64,000 nucleotides of DNA from Pseudomonas azadiae (lineage in GTDB: Bacteria > Pseudomonadota > Gammaproteobacteria > Pseudomonadales > Pseudomonadaceae), in NCBI RefSeq assembly GCF_019145355.1, contig NZ_JAHSTY010000001.1, forward strand, positions 1,054,001 through 1,118,000. The letters are read 5' to 3'. Positions 54,662 through 63,943 of this stretch are shown here, piece after piece. The position numbers and the translations under genes are program-made. Each line of letters opens with the position of its first letter. Position 1 is the stretch's first letter. The notes under the pieces are model-generated. The model did no database searches. It saw only the letters and a list, made by a program, of their open reading frames with translations, and was not told the origin of the DNA.

Positions 54662-56014
54662 CTAGCCCGCTTCAAATAACGCCATGGCCTCGACATGCGC
54701 GGTTTGCGGAAACATGTCGAGGATCCCGGCACGTTTTAGCCGGTAGCCTTGCTTGACCAACTCAACCGTGTCCCGCGCCAGCGTGGCTGGGTTGCAGGAC
54801 ACATACACCAGGCGCTTGGCCCCAAGGGTCGCGAGCGTACGCACAACCTCCAGGGCACCGTCACGGGGTGGGTCCAAGAGTACCGCAGAAAAGCCCTGCT
54901 TGGCCCATTGCGCGTCAGTCAAAGGCTGGGACAAATCGGCTTGAAAAAACTGCACATTATGCAAATTGTTATCGGCGGCGTTGAGGGCCGCGCGGTCCAC
55001 CATGGCCTGCACGCCTTCTACCGCCACCACTTCACGCACGTGGCGTGCCAGAGGCAGGGCGAAGTTGCCCAGGCCGCAAAAAAGGTCCAGCACCCGTTCG
55101 TCGGGTTGTGGCGCCAACCATTCCAGGGCCTGGGCGACCATCGCCGCGTTAACTGCGGCATTGACCTGCACGAAATCCCCCGGCCGATAGGCCAGCGCCA
55201 GGTCCCACTGTTCCAGGCGATAACCGAGCGTCTGATCAGACTCCACCGGTTCCGGTCGCCCTTCGCCCTGCAGCCACAAGTGGGCCTCATGGAAGGCGCA
55301 AAATTCTTTGAGAATCTGCAGGTCTGCTTCCGATAACGGCGACATGTGCCGCAACAACACGGCGATCGACGTACCACTGAACAACTCCACATGCCCCAGT
55401 GCCTGAGGTTTGCTTAAGCGGCGCAGCAGGTTGGGCAGGCGTTGCATGATCGGTTGCAAGGCCTGTACCAGCACCGGGCATTCATCAATGGCGACGATGT
55501 CCTGGCTGGCCACAGCACGAAAACCGACTTCCAGATGCTTGGCCTTGGCGTCCCAACGCACGGCCACGCGGGCGCGGCGGCGGTAGCCGAATTCCGGACC
55601 GCTCAACGGCGCCGCCCACGCTTGCGGTTCGACACCGGCCACACGGGACAACTGCTCGGCCAGCATGCGCTGTTTCAGGGCGAGTTGTTCGGCATGGGGC
55701 AAATGCTGCACGCTGCAGCCGCCGCAGCGGCCAAAATGCGCACAGGGCGCCGGGCGGCGCAATTGGCTGGCCTTGAACACCCGTTCGGTGCGGGCTTCGA
55801 CGATTTTGCCGTGGGCGCCCAGCACCCGCGCTTCCACCTCTTCACCGGCCAGCGCGCCATTCACGAACCAAGTGCGGCCTTCAAAGAACACGATGCCGCG
55901 ACCGTCATTGGCCAGGCGTTCGATGGTCAGGCGTTGCTTCTTGCCCACCGGAATCTGCGGGGCCCGGCTGCCGCCCGTCGGTTGGAAGCGCAGGCCTCTC
56001 TCGTGCTTGGCCAT
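54662..56014 (-). CDS. rlmD: 23S rRNA (uracil-1939-C5)-methyltransferase RlmD
   Basis: SAM-dependent rRNA methylase with an Fe-S cluster. 450 residues. TRAM domain ([27 protein letters not shown]), cluster cysteines in [18 protein letters not shown] motif [28 protein letters not shown] and the nucleophile in [13 protein letters not shown]. Its ATG shares a base with the cysM stop. Operon cysM-rlmD, upstream of relA. Confidence 0.95.
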   Translation of the reverse strand: MAKHERGLRFQPTGGSRAPQIPVGKKQRLTIERLANDGRGIVFFEGRTWFVNGALAGEEVEARVLGAHGKIVEARTERVFKASQLRRPAPCAHFGRCGGCSVQHLPHAEQLALKQRMLAEQLSRVAGVEPQAWAAPLSGPEFGYRRRARVAVRWDAKAKHLEVGFRAVASQDIVAIDECPVLVQALQPIMQRLPNLLRRLSKPQALGHVELFSGTSIAVLLRHMSPLSEADLQILKEFCAFHEAHLWLQGEGRPEPVESDQTLGYRLEQWDLALAYRPGDFVQVNAAVNAAMVAQALEWLAPQPDERVLDLFCGLGNFALPLARHVREVVAVEGVQAMVDRAALNAADNNLHNVQFFQADLSQPLTDAQWAKQGFSAVLLDPPRDGALEVVRTLATLGAKRLVYVSCNPATLARDTVELVKQGYRLKRAGILDMFPQTAHVEAMALFEAG

Positions 56015-56916
56015 CAGTTGGGTTCGTCGAAAATGCCGGTCGACAGGTAGCGGTCGCCTCGGTCACAGATGATCGCGACGATCACCGCGTTTTCCACCTC
56101 TTGGGACAAGCGCAACATACCGGCCACGGCGCCACCGGACGACACGCCGCAGAAGATGCCTTCTTCACGGGCCAGGCGGCGGGTAGTGTCTTCGGCCTCA
56201 CGCTGGTCCATGTCGATGATGCGGTCCACGCGGGTCGCGTTGTAGATTCTGGGCAAATATTCTTCGGGCCAACGGCGGATACCCGGGATGGCCGCGCCTT
56301 CCATCGGTTGCAGGCCGACGATCTGCACCGCCGGGTTCTGCTCCTTGAGGTAGCGCGAGTTGCCCATGATGGTGCCGGTAGTGCCCATGGAGCTGACGAA
56401 ATGGGTGATGGTGCCCTGGGTCTGGCGCCAGATTTCCGGGCCGGTGCTGGTGTAGTGCGCCTCGGGATTATCGCCGTTGGCGAACTGGTCCAACACCTGG
56501 CCACGGCCTTCGGCGGCCATGCGCTCGGCAAGATCGCGCGCGCCTTCCATGCCCTGCTCCTGGGTGACCAGGATCAGCTCGGCGCCATAGGCCGTCATCG
56601 CGGCCTTGCGCTCGGCGCTGGAGTTGTCGGGCATGATCAGGATCATCTTGTAGCCTTTGATCGCCGCGGCCATGGCCAGGGCGATCCCGGTGTTACCCGA
56701 GGTGGCTTCGATCAGCGTGTCGCCGGGCTTGATCTGCCCGCGCAACTCGGCGCGGGTGATCATCGACAATGCCGGGCGGTCTTTTACCGACCCGGCCGGG
56801 TTGTTCCCTTCAAGCTTGAGCAACAGGGTATTGCTGGTTTCACCCGCCATGCGTTGCAAGCGGACCAGGGGCGTATTGCCGACGCAATCGGCGATTGTGG
56901 GGTACTGCAAGGTCAT
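56014..56916 (-). CDS. cysM: Cysteine synthase B
   Basis: PLP-dependent O-acetylserine sulfhydrylase able to use thiosulfate. 300 residues; the Schiff-base lysine is in [13 protein letters not shown], with [15 protein letters not shown] and [15 protein letters not shown] (phosphate loop). The Arg-containing [11 protein letters not shown] block favours CysM over CysK. Translationally coupled to rlmD. Confidence 0.95.
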   Translation of the reverse strand: MTLQYPTIADCVGNTPLVRLQRMAGETSNTLLLKLEGNNPAGSVKDRPALSMITRAELRGQIKPGDTLIEATSGNTGIALAMAAAIKGYKMILIMPDNSSAERKAAMTAYGAELILVTQEQGMEGARDLAERMAAEGRGQVLDQFANGDNPEAHYTSTGPEIWRQTQGTITHFVSSMGTTGTIMGNSRYLKEQNPAVQIVGLQPMEGAAIPGIRRWPEEYLPRIYNATRVDRIIDMDQREAEDTTRRLAREEGIFCGVSSGGAVAGMLRLSQEVENAVIVAIICDRGDRYLSTGIFDEPN

Positions 56917-57040
56917 GGCGTATTCGCAATCCAGACTGCGGGGCGCACATCATACCGGGAAAGGCCGGCGGGCCATATCACGCAAAGTGCGGTGCTTATG
57001 GCTTAAAGGAATAAGGGAGAAAGGTGGTGGCTGAGCGGAC

Positions 57041-57127
57041 GCCATCGGGGGCAAGCCCTCTCCCACATTCGACCGCATTCTCATGCTGGAACACGGTCAA
57101 CTGTGGGGGGGGGCTTGCCCCCGATGG
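57041..57127. repeat. REP doublet of the GGGGGCTTGCCCCCGAT family
   Basis: GCCATCGGGGGCAAGCCC and GGGGCTTGCCCCCGATGGC flank ~45 bases between cysM and the DTW gene. A run of ten Gs in the right arm suggests slippage. The only copy of this subfamily in the window. Confidence 0.87.
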
Positions 57128-57146
57128 CCGCGCCTCGATAACCCGC

Positions 57147-57752
57147 CTAACGCACCTGCCCGTCGCCATGATTTGTTTGAAAAACCTCCGGGCCCATCGC
57201 CGCAATCTGCCCTTCGATCAGCGCTTCGAAGGGTTTGAGCAATGGCTCGAACGAGGCTGGCGCTTCCAGCACCTGCAACGCCTGGGCGATGGCCTCCACC
57301 GTCGACAGCGCCCCTGGGCCCGGCGCCTTGCGCAGCCGGTAACGCGAAACGCCGCCGTCGGCCAACGTCACCCGTGGCAACGCCGCCAGCAGCGGATTGA
57401 GATGCAGCAGCTTGCGCGCCTTGCGCCAAGTGCCATCGGGGACTACCAGCAGTAGCGGCTGTTCGTCCGGCGCATAAGCCTGCAACGCTTGGGCATCGTC
57501 CGCCGGAAACAGCAGCCGCGCCTGATAGCCGGGTACGTTCAATAACGTCGCCAAATCCTCGAACACCTCCCCCACCACCAACTGCGCATTATTCAAGCCC
57601 AACGCTGCCAGCCGCGCGGTGTTCAGCGCATGGCCGACCTCGCTCGGATGCTGCAACAGCAACACACGGGTGCGGCTGTCGAGGCTGGGAATCAGCGCGC
57701 ACAAGCAATGGCTGGCGGGGCGTTGGCAACGGACACATTGAGGTCTGGACAT
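57147..57752 (-). CDS. DTW-domain tRNA-uridine aminocarboxypropyltransferase
   Basis: 201 residues. N-terminal zinc-knuckle-like CVRCQRPASHCLC, then the DTW core: LLLQHPSEVGHALNTARLAAL, VVPDGTWRKARKLLHLNP and LSTVEAIAQAL. The family (TapT/TuaA type) puts the acp group on tRNA uridine-47 or rRNA using SAM. Here the name motif reads DGTW. Adjacent LysR gene ends eight bases upstream. Confidence 0.87.
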   Translation of the reverse strand: MSRPQCVRCQRPASHCLCALIPSLDSRTRVLLLQHPSEVGHALNTARLAALGLNNAQLVVGEVFEDLATLLNVPGYQARLLFPADDAQALQAYAPDEQPLLLVVPDGTWRKARKLLHLNPLLAALPRVTLADGGVSRYRLRKAPGPGALSTVEAIAQALQVLEAPASFEPLLKPFEALIEGQIAAMGPEVFQTNHGDGQVR

Positions 57753-57759
57753 GGTGTTT

Positions 57760-58653
57760 TCAGGCCTGGTTGAGCTGGGCTTTGAGCAGATCGCGAAAGG
57801 TCTGGATCAGCGGTTCGCGGCTGCGGCCACGGCGCATGATCATCGAGAACGGCGCCTGGTAGCCAAAGGTGGCGGGCAGTAGCACGCGCAAGTCGCCCTT
57901 GTCGGCCCAGGCCTGGGCGTAGTGCTCCGGCAGGTAGCCGATGTAGGCGCCGGACAGCACCAGGATCAGTTGCGCTTCCATGCTTTCCACCGTGGCGGCG
58001 CTGTGCTTGAAGCCGTGGCGCGCCAGCTCCGCCTGGCTCCAGTAGCCGCGCCCGACCATGCGCTGCTGGGTGATCACTTGCTCGGGGATGCGCCGCTCGT
58101 TGAACAGCGGATGCCGCGTGCTGCAATACAACCAGTGCTGTTCGCGGTACAGCGGCATGTAGATCAGCCCGCTCATGCGGTTGGAAAAGGCGCCGATGGC
58201 CAGGTCCAGGCGATTGTCCTGCACGCCCAACTGCAGTTCGTAGGGGCTCATCACCGATAAATGCAGGTGCACCGCCGGGTGCTCCAGGCTGTAGGCGCCG
58301 ATCACCTCGGCGAACGGCAAGGCCTTGTCGCTGACGGTGGAGTCGAGCACGCCGAGCTTGAGGGTGCCGCGCAACTCGCCCTTGAGCGCAGCGGCATATT
58401 GCTCGAAACCTTCCAACTCCCCTAAAAGACGCAGGGTTTCCTGATGAAACAGCTCGCCCTTGCTGGTCAGGCTGAAACCGCCCCGGCCGCGATGGCACAG
58501 CACCAGGCCCAGCGCCGATTCCAACTGGCTCATGTAAGTGCTGATGGCCGACGTCGACAGGTTGAGTTCGTGCTGGGCATTGGCAAACCCTTGGTGCCGC
58601 ACGACGCTGACGAAGATGCGCAGGAGTTTCAGGTCGGGCAAGGCGTTGGCCAT
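57760..58653 (-). CDS. gbuR: LysR-family regulator (GbuR-like)
   Basis: 297 residues: N-terminal winged helix DLKLLRIFVSVVRHQGFANAQHELNLSTSAISTYMSQLESALG, then a periplasmic-binding-like effector domain with LRGTLKLGVLDSTVSDKALPFAEVI. Divergent from gbuA, as gbuR is in P. aeruginosa, which supports the name. Likely senses 4-guanidinobutyrate and acts on the inverted repeat at 58999-59022. Confidence 0.82.
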   Translation of the reverse strand: MANALPDLKLLRIFVSVVRHQGFANAQHELNLSTSAISTYMSQLESALGLVLCHRGRGGFSLTSKGELFHQETLRLLGELEGFEQYAAALKGELRGTLKLGVLDSTVSDKALPFAEVIGAYSLEHPAVHLHLSVMSPYELQLGVQDNRLDLAIGAFSNRMSGLIYMPLYREQHWLYCSTRHPLFNERRIPEQVITQQRMVGRGYWSQAELARHGFKHSAATVESMEAQLILVLSGAYIGYLPEHYAQAWADKGDLRVLLPATFGYQAPFSMIMRRGRSREPLIQTFRDLLKAQLNQA

Positions 58654-58690
58654 GGGTTCTCCGGATTCAACTGATGCAGCGCAATCCCTT

Positions 58691-58945
58691 GTGGGAGCTG
58701 GCTTGCCTGCGATTGCGGTGTGTCTGTCAGGTATCTACACAATTTTCAAAGGCTGACAAATTTCCCTGTAGTGAGCGGGCTTGTTCCGCGTTGGGTGGCG
58801 AAGCCGCCCCAATAAAGACACCGCGCAATTTCAGATAACCCACATCGCCTGGTTTGGGGCCGCTTCGCGGCCCAGCGCGGGGCGAGCCCGCTCACTACAA
58901 AGACGTGTAGTTACCTATGACTATCACAGGCAAGCCAGCTCCCAC
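58691..58945. repeat. Composite nested REP element, copy 2
   Basis: Outer REP arms GTGGGAGCTGGCTTGCC... and CAGGCAAGCCAGCTCCCAC. The second layer is GGTATCTACACAA against GTGTAGTTACC. The innermost layer is TAGTGAGCGGGCTTG against GAGCCCGCTCACTA. Same architecture as 3038-3344, with an eroded right REP (ATCACAGG) and a changed inner arm (GGCCGCTTCGCGGCCC). Occupies half of the gbuR-gbuA gap. Confidence 0.83.
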
Positions 58946-58998
58946 CCTGAACCGAGTTCGACAGGCCAACAGTCAAGCCGCGCAGTTTACCCCAGGCT

Positions 58999-59022
58999 TT
59001 AGTTTAGAAAAGTCTGAACTAA
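58999..59022. promoter_or_regulatory. LysR-type operator between gbuR and gbuA
   Basis: TTAGTTTAGA-AAAG-TCTGAACTAA: ten-base inverted arms with one mismatch, 84 bases before the gbuA start and inside the only non-repeat part of the divergent gap. Good candidate for the GbuR site. Confidence 0.5.
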
Positions 59023-59105
59023 GTATTTGCCCCTGCCGATTCTTTCGTTTCGATGTATTTCGCAGAATCGGCCCCTGATAACCACAACAACGATGAGGCA
59101 TTCCC

Positions 59106-60056
59106 GTGGACAAGATTTTCCACCAACCACTGGGCGGCAACGAAATGCCGCGCTTCGCCGGCATCGCCACCATGATGCGCCTTCCCCACCTGCAAACGGC
59201 CAAGGGCCTGGACGCCGCCTTTGTCGGCGTGCCCCTGGACATCGGCACTTCGTTGCGCGCCGGTACCCGCTTCGGTCCGCGTGAAATCCGCGCCGAATCG
59301 GTGATGATCCGCCCCTACAACATGGCCACCGGCGCCGCGCCGTTCGACTCGCTGTCGGTGGCGGACATCGGCGACGTCGCGATCAACACCTTCAACCTGC
59401 TCGACGCCGTGCGCATCATCGAAGAGGCCTACGACGAGATCCTCGAGCACAACGTCATCCCGATGACCCTGGGCGGCGACCACACCATCACCCTGCCGAT
59501 CCTGCGGGCGATCCACAAGAAGCACGGCAAGGTCGGGCTGGTGCACATCGATGCCCACGCCGACGTCAACGACCATATGTTCGGCGAGAAAATCGCCCAC
59601 GGCACCACCTTCCGCCGCGCCGTGGAAGAAGGCCTGCTCGATTGCAACCGCGTGGTGCAGATCGGCCTGCGCGCCCAGGGCTACACCGCCGAAGACTTCA
59701 ACTGGAGCCGCAAACAGGGCTTCCGCGTGGTCCAGGCCGAAGAATGCTGGCACCACTCCCTCGCGCCGTTGATGGCCGAGGTGCGCGAAAAAGTCGGTGG
59801 CGGCCCGGTCTACCTGAGCTTCGACATCGACGGCATCGACCCGGCCTGGGCGCCCGGTACCGGCACACCGGAAATCGGCGGGCTGACCACCATTCAGGCG
59901 ATCGAGATCATCCGTGGCTGCCAGGGCCTCGACCTGGTGGGTTGCGACCTGGTAGAAGTTTCGCCGCCCTACGACACTACCGGCAACACCTCGTTGCTGG
60001 GCGCCAACCTGCTGTACGAAATGCTCTGCGTACTGCCCGGCGTGGCGCATCGCTGA
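59106..60056 (+). CDS. gbuA: Guanidinobutyrase
   Basis: Ureohydrolase splitting 4-guanidinobutyrate into GABA and urea, part of the arginine decarboxylase/dehydrogenase route. 316 residues from GTG 59106 (GAGG site). Mn ligands: His126 in GGDHT, DAHAD (149-153) and Asp240/Asp242 in SFDIDGIDP. Very close to P. aeruginosa GbuA, e.g. HQPLGGNEMPRFAGIATMM; other agmatinase-family substrates cannot be excluded by sequence. First gene of a four-gene unit. Confidence 0.93.
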   Translation: MDKIFHQPLGGNEMPRFAGIATMMRLPHLQTAKGLDAAFVGVPLDIGTSLRAGTRFGPREIRAESVMIRPYNMATGAAPFDSLSVADIGDVAINTFNLLDAVRIIEEAYDEILEHNVIPMTLGGDHTITLPILRAIHKKHGKVGLVHIDAHADVNDHMFGEKIAHGTTFRRAVEEGLLDCNRVVQIGLRAQGYTAEDFNWSRKQGFRVVQAEECWHHSLAPLMAEVREKVGGGPVYLSFDIDGIDPAWAPGTGTPEIGGLTTIQAIEIIRGCQGLDLVGCDLVEVSPPYDTTGNTSLLGANLLYEMLCVLPGVAHR

Positions 60057-60478
60057 TGAGCACGCACGAAGTGCTGCAAGCCGCCGCCGACCTGGTGGCG
60101 GCCTTCGCGCGCAATGACCGCGCCGCCTACTTCGACGCATTCACGGCCGATGCCAGCTTTGTGTTTCACACCCTCCCCCAGCCGCTGCTCAGTCGCGATG
60201 CCTACCAGGCGTTGTGGGACAGCTGGCGCCGGGACGAGGGGTTCGAGGTGCTGTCTTGCGCCTCGAGCAACGCCTTCGTCAGCCTGCAGGGTGACGTGGC
60301 GGTTCTCATGCATGACGTGGCCACCGAGCTGCGCATGAACGGGGAGCAATTCTTCAGCCAGGAACGCGAGACCATTGTCTTCAAACGGCAAGGCGCTCGC
60401 ACACAACAAGAACAAGGCCTGTGGCTGGCCTGTCACGAACATTTGTCCGCTATGCCGGAAGGGCTGCCGCCCCCTTAG
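60056..60478 (+). CDS. SnoaL-like/AtzH-like protein
   Basis: 140 residues, ATG 60056 overlapping the gbuA stop (TGATG). NTF2-like fold pattern: VAAFARNDRAAYFDAFTADASFVFHT at the start, then SLQGDVAVLMHDVATEL and ERETIVFKRQ. Resembles the AtzH-like helpers linked to urea/guanidine-type hydrolases. Catalytic or accessory role in this pathway unproven. The same order occurs in P. aeruginosa next to gbuA. Confidence 0.78.
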   Translation: MSTHEVLQAAADLVAAFARNDRAAYFDAFTADASFVFHTLPQPLLSRDAYQALWDSWRRDEGFEVLSCASSNAFVSLQGDVAVLMHDVATELRMNGEQFFSQERETIVFKRQGARTQQEQGLWLACHEHLSAMPEGLPPP

Positions 60479-60499
60479 CCAATGTGATCGGAGCTGATC

Positions 60500-62011
60500 A
60501 TGAATAATAAAAACAACGATAAACCTATTCGCAAGATAGAAACCAACGGGGTCGAACAGATCCCGGACCACGAGCGTACCGCCGGCCCCACGGACTTGTT
60601 CCGCCTGATCTTCGGCGGTGCCAATACCTTTGCCACCGCAGTGCTGGGGTCCTTCCCCGTGCTGTTTGGTCTGTCATTTCAGGCGGGCGTCTGGGCGATT
60701 GTGCTGGGCGTGCTGGTGGGTGCGCTGATCCTGGCGCCTATGGGCCTGTTCGGGCCGCTCAATGGCACCAACAACGCGGTGTCTTCCGGCGCGCATTTTG
60801 GCGTACACGGACGGATCGTCGGCTCGTTTCTGTCGCTGCTGACGGCAATTGCCTTCTTCTCACTGTCGGTGTGGAGTTCAGGCGATGCGCTGGTGGGTGG
60901 TGCGAAACGCCTGATCGGCTTGCCGGAAACCGACCTGACCCTGGGCTTGGCCTACGGCGTGTTCGCCCTGCTCGTCCTGACGGTGTGCATCTACGGCTTT
61001 CGCTTCATGCTGTGGGTCAATCGCATTGCGGTGTGGGCGGCGAGCCTGTTGTTTCTGCTGGGGATCTTCGCCTTTGCACCGGCCTTCGACAGCCAGTTCG
61101 CCGGCACCGTCGCCATGGGCCAGGCCGGGTTCTGGGCAGCGTTCATCGGTGCGGCACTGGTGGCCATGAGCAACCCGATTTCCTTTGGCGCCTTCCTGGG
61201 TGACTGGTCGCGCTATATCCCGCGTGAAACGCCTAAAACACGCATCATGCTCGCCGTGGTCGCTGCGCAGATTGCCACCCTGATCCCCTTCCTGTTCGGC
61301 CTGGCCACTGCGACCATCGTGGCGATCAAGGCACCGGACTACATCGCGGCCAATAACTATGTCGGCGGATTGCTGGCGGTGGCGCCGAGCTGGTTCTTCC
61401 TGCCGGTGTGCCTGATCGCGATGATCGGCGGCATGTCCACCGGTACTACCGCGCTGTATGGCACCGGACTGGACATGTCCAGTGTGTTTCCGCGCCTGTT
61501 GTCGCGGGTCAGGGCCACGCTGCTGATCGGCGTGATGTCGATTGCCTTCATCTTTATCGGACGTTTCGCCGCCAACCTGGTGCAGAGCGTATCGACCTTC
61601 GCCGTGCTGATCATCACCTGCACCACGCCGTGGATGGTGATCATGATCATCGGCCTGATCGTGCGTCGCGGTTTCTATTGCCCGGACGACTTGCAGGTGT
61701 TCACCCGTGGTGAAACCGGCGGCCGCTACTGGTTCAGTCATGGCTGGAACTGGCGCGGGCTGGGGGCCTGGATTCCGAGCGCGCTGGTGGGCCTGTGCTT
61801 CGTCAACCTGCCGGGGCAGTTTGTCGGCCCGCTGGGAAGTCTGGCCGGTGGCATTGATATCAGCCTGCCGGTGACGCTGGGGTTGGCCTCGGTGGTGTAC
61901 CTGACCTTGCTTCGTGTATTTGCGGAACCGGCGGCCGTGTACGGGCCGACCGCCCCCCGCAGCCAGCGCACGGATGCGCACGTTAAACCGGCGCTGCATC
62001 CAGCCGCCTGA
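60500..62011 (+). CDS. NCS1 cytosine/purine permease-like transporter
   Basis: 503 residues, ~12 membrane helices. NCS1 signatures: FRLIFGGANTFATAVLGSFPVLFGLSF, PMGLFGPLNGTNNAVSSGAHFG and SNPISFGAFLGDWSRYIP. Probably imports the guanidino compound or a related nitrogen source, going by its place after gbuA; nucleobases are the alternative. ATG 60500 with GGAGCTGATC. Confidence 0.87.
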   Translation: MNNKNNDKPIRKIETNGVEQIPDHERTAGPTDLFRLIFGGANTFATAVLGSFPVLFGLSFQAGVWAIVLGVLVGALILAPMGLFGPLNGTNNAVSSGAHFGVHGRIVGSFLSLLTAIAFFSLSVWSSGDALVGGAKRLIGLPETDLTLGLAYGVFALLVLTVCIYGFRFMLWVNRIAVWAASLLFLLGIFAFAPAFDSQFAGTVAMGQAGFWAAFIGAALVAMSNPISFGAFLGDWSRYIPRETPKTRIMLAVVAAQIATLIPFLFGLATATIVAIKAPDYIAANNYVGGLLAVAPSWFFLPVCLIAMIGGMSTGTTALYGTGLDMSSVFPRLLSRVRATLLIGVMSIAFIFIGRFAANLVQSVSTFAVLIITCTTPWMVIMIIGLIVRRGFYCPDDLQVFTRGETGGRYWFSHGWNWRGLGAWIPSALVGLCFVNLPGQFVGPLGSLAGGIDISLPVTLGLASVVYLTLLRVFAEPAAVYGPTAPRSQRTDAHVKPALHPAA

Positions 62012-62046
62012 TCGCCCATAAAAAAGATAATCGGAGAATCGCCGTC

Positions 62047-63429
62047 ATGGCTTTGGATTTATTCGTCGTACTCATCTACGCCGCCGGCATGCTGGTGCTC
62101 GGCTACTACGGCATGCGTCGCGCCAAGACCCACGAAGACTACCTGGTGGCCGGGCGCAACCTGGGTCCGTCGCTGTACATGGGCACCATGGCCGCTACGG
62201 TGCTGGGCGGTGCATCGACCGTCGGCACCGTGCGCCTGGGTTATGTGCATGGCATCTCGGGCTTCTGGCTGTGTGCCGCGCTGGGCGCGGGGATCATCGC
62301 GCTGAACCTGTTCCTGGCCAAGCCGCTGTTGAAGCTGAAGATCTTCACCGTGACCCAGGCCCTGGAAAAACGCTACAACCCCATGGCCCGCCAGGCCAGC
62401 GCGGTGATCATGCTGGCCTACGCGCTGATGATTGCCGTCACCTCGATCCTGGCCATCGGCACCGTGCTGCAAGTGCTGTTCGGCTTGCCGTTCTGGATCT
62501 CGGTGCTGCTGGGCGGTGGCGTGGTGGTGGTGTACTCGACCATCGGGGGCATGTGGTCGCTGACCCTAACCGACATCGTGCAGTTCGTGATCAAGACCGT
62601 TGGCCTCATGTTCATCCTATTGCCGATCTGCCTGTACCGCGTCGGCGGCTGGGACGAACTGGTGGCCAAGCTGCCGGCGTCGAGCTTCAGCTTCACTGCG
62701 ATCGGCTGGGGCACGATCATCACCTACTTCATGATCTACTTTTTCGGCATCCTGATTGGCCAGGACGTCTGGCAGCGGGTGTTCACCGCACGTGACGAAA
62801 AGGTCGCCAAGTACGCAGGTACCTTCGCCGGTTTCTACTGCATCCTCTACGGCCTGGCCTGTGCGCTGATCGGCATGGCGGCGCATGTGCTGATCCCGGA
62901 CCTGGACAACGTCAACAACGCCTTCGCCGCGATCGTCAAAGTGTCGCTGCCCGACGGTATTCGCGGCCTGGTGATCGCCGCCGCCCTGGCGGCGATGATG
63001 TCCACCGCCAGCGCCGGCCTGCTGGCCGCCTCCACCGTACTGACCGAAGACCTGCTGCCGCGTCTGCGCGGCGGCATGCAATCGAGCCTGGCGCTCAACC
63101 GCCTGTTCACCCTGCTGACCGGTATCGCCGTGCTGGGTATCGCGCTGCTGGTAAGCGACGTGATCAGCGCCCTGACCCTGGCCTACAACCTGCTGGTGGG
63201 CGGCATGTTGATTCCGCTGATGGGCGCGATTTTCTGGAAACGCGCGACCACGTCGGGGGCAATCACGTCGATGGTGCTGGGCTTTGTGACGGCGCTGGTG
63301 TTCATGTTCAAGGATGGGCTGGATGCGAACACGCCGATTTACTACAGCCTGGCGGTTGGGCTGGTGAGTTTTGTCGTGGTGAGTGTGTTGTCGCGCAGGC
63401 CGGATGCGGCGGTGGCTCGGACGGTTTGA
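62047..63429 (+). CDS. Sodium:solute symporter
   Basis: 460 residues, 12-13 helices, SSS family: YYGMRRAKTHEDYLVAGRNLG, MAATVLGGASTVGTVRLGY and ALAAMMSTASAGLLAASTVLTEDLLPRL (Na2-site helix 8 block). Follows the NCS1 gene by 35 bases. In P. aeruginosa the same transporter pair lies beside gbuA, so one or both should carry pathway substrates. Confidence 0.88.
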   Translation: MALDLFVVLIYAAGMLVLGYYGMRRAKTHEDYLVAGRNLGPSLYMGTMAATVLGGASTVGTVRLGYVHGISGFWLCAALGAGIIALNLFLAKPLLKLKIFTVTQALEKRYNPMARQASAVIMLAYALMIAVTSILAIGTVLQVLFGLPFWISVLLGGGVVVVYSTIGGMWSLTLTDIVQFVIKTVGLMFILLPICLYRVGGWDELVAKLPASSFSFTAIGWGTIITYFMIYFFGILIGQDVWQRVFTARDEKVAKYAGTFAGFYCILYGLACALIGMAAHVLIPDLDNVNNAFAAIVKVSLPDGIRGLVIAAALAAMMSTASAGLLAASTVLTEDLLPRLRGGMQSSLALNRLFTLLTGIAVLGIALLVSDVISALTLAYNLLVGGMLIPLMGAIFWKRATTSGAITSMVLGFVTALVFMFKDGLDANTPIYYSLAVGLVSFVVVSVLSRRPDAAVARTV

Positions 63430-63457
63430 GGCGTAGCGGTTTTCTAGAGCGGTTTCT

Positions 63458-63943
63458 TCAGCGGGTGCGACGTCGGATGTCGTGCCCGTTTTTTCCATTC
63501 AACTTAGCGTTTGCCTGGATGATTTCCTGGACCAGAGAGGCCCAGACCAGCCCCTGCGTCCAGCTCCCAGTATAAGTTGCCCCGTCTGCGATTCGGTTGT
63601 ACGCAGATCTATAAACTATTGAAAGTCCTTCCTTTAACTCCGCGGCACTGACGACGAAGTATTCTTTGCTCAACTCAGCAATTTGTCTCAAATCCAAACG
63701 CTGGGGACGAAACTGAACGCCAGAGCGCTGTAAGAGTTCCTCAAGCGCATCCTCAAGATGGATCTCTTCATCGTAATCCGACACCTGCGCGAAGCGCCCC
63801 AGCGAAGGATTGTCCGCCCGTAACTTTTCCACCAACTGAGTACCTGCGCGGTTGCACTCATCGGTCAAACACTGATTTCTTGAAAGCACATAGTCAGTGT
63901 GTGTCGGCTTTGCAGTCGTCTCCATTGCTGACAGATGACGCAT
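63458..63943 (-). CDS. Unrecognised protein at window edge
   Basis: Reads on from ATG 63943 (MRHLSAMETTAKPTHTDYVL), with 63925 as another Met; the frame stays open to the window end, so the true start may lie outside. ~161 residues as drawn: a helical acidic part (YDEEIHLEDALEELLQRSG) then LSKEYFVVSAAELKEGLSIVYRSAYNRIADG and a basic tail GHDIRRRTR. No domain recognised. Base and codon use look less GC-biased than the neighbours, hinting at transfer. Convergent with the symporter gene. Confidence 0.55.
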   Translation of the reverse strand: MRHLSAMETTAKPTHTDYVLSRNQCLTDECNRAGTQLVEKLRADNPSLGRFAQVSDYDEEIHLEDALEELLQRSGVQFRPQRLDLRQIAELSKEYFVVSAAELKEGLSIVYRSAYNRIADGATYTGSWTQGLVWASLVQEIIQANAKLNGKNGHDIRRRTR

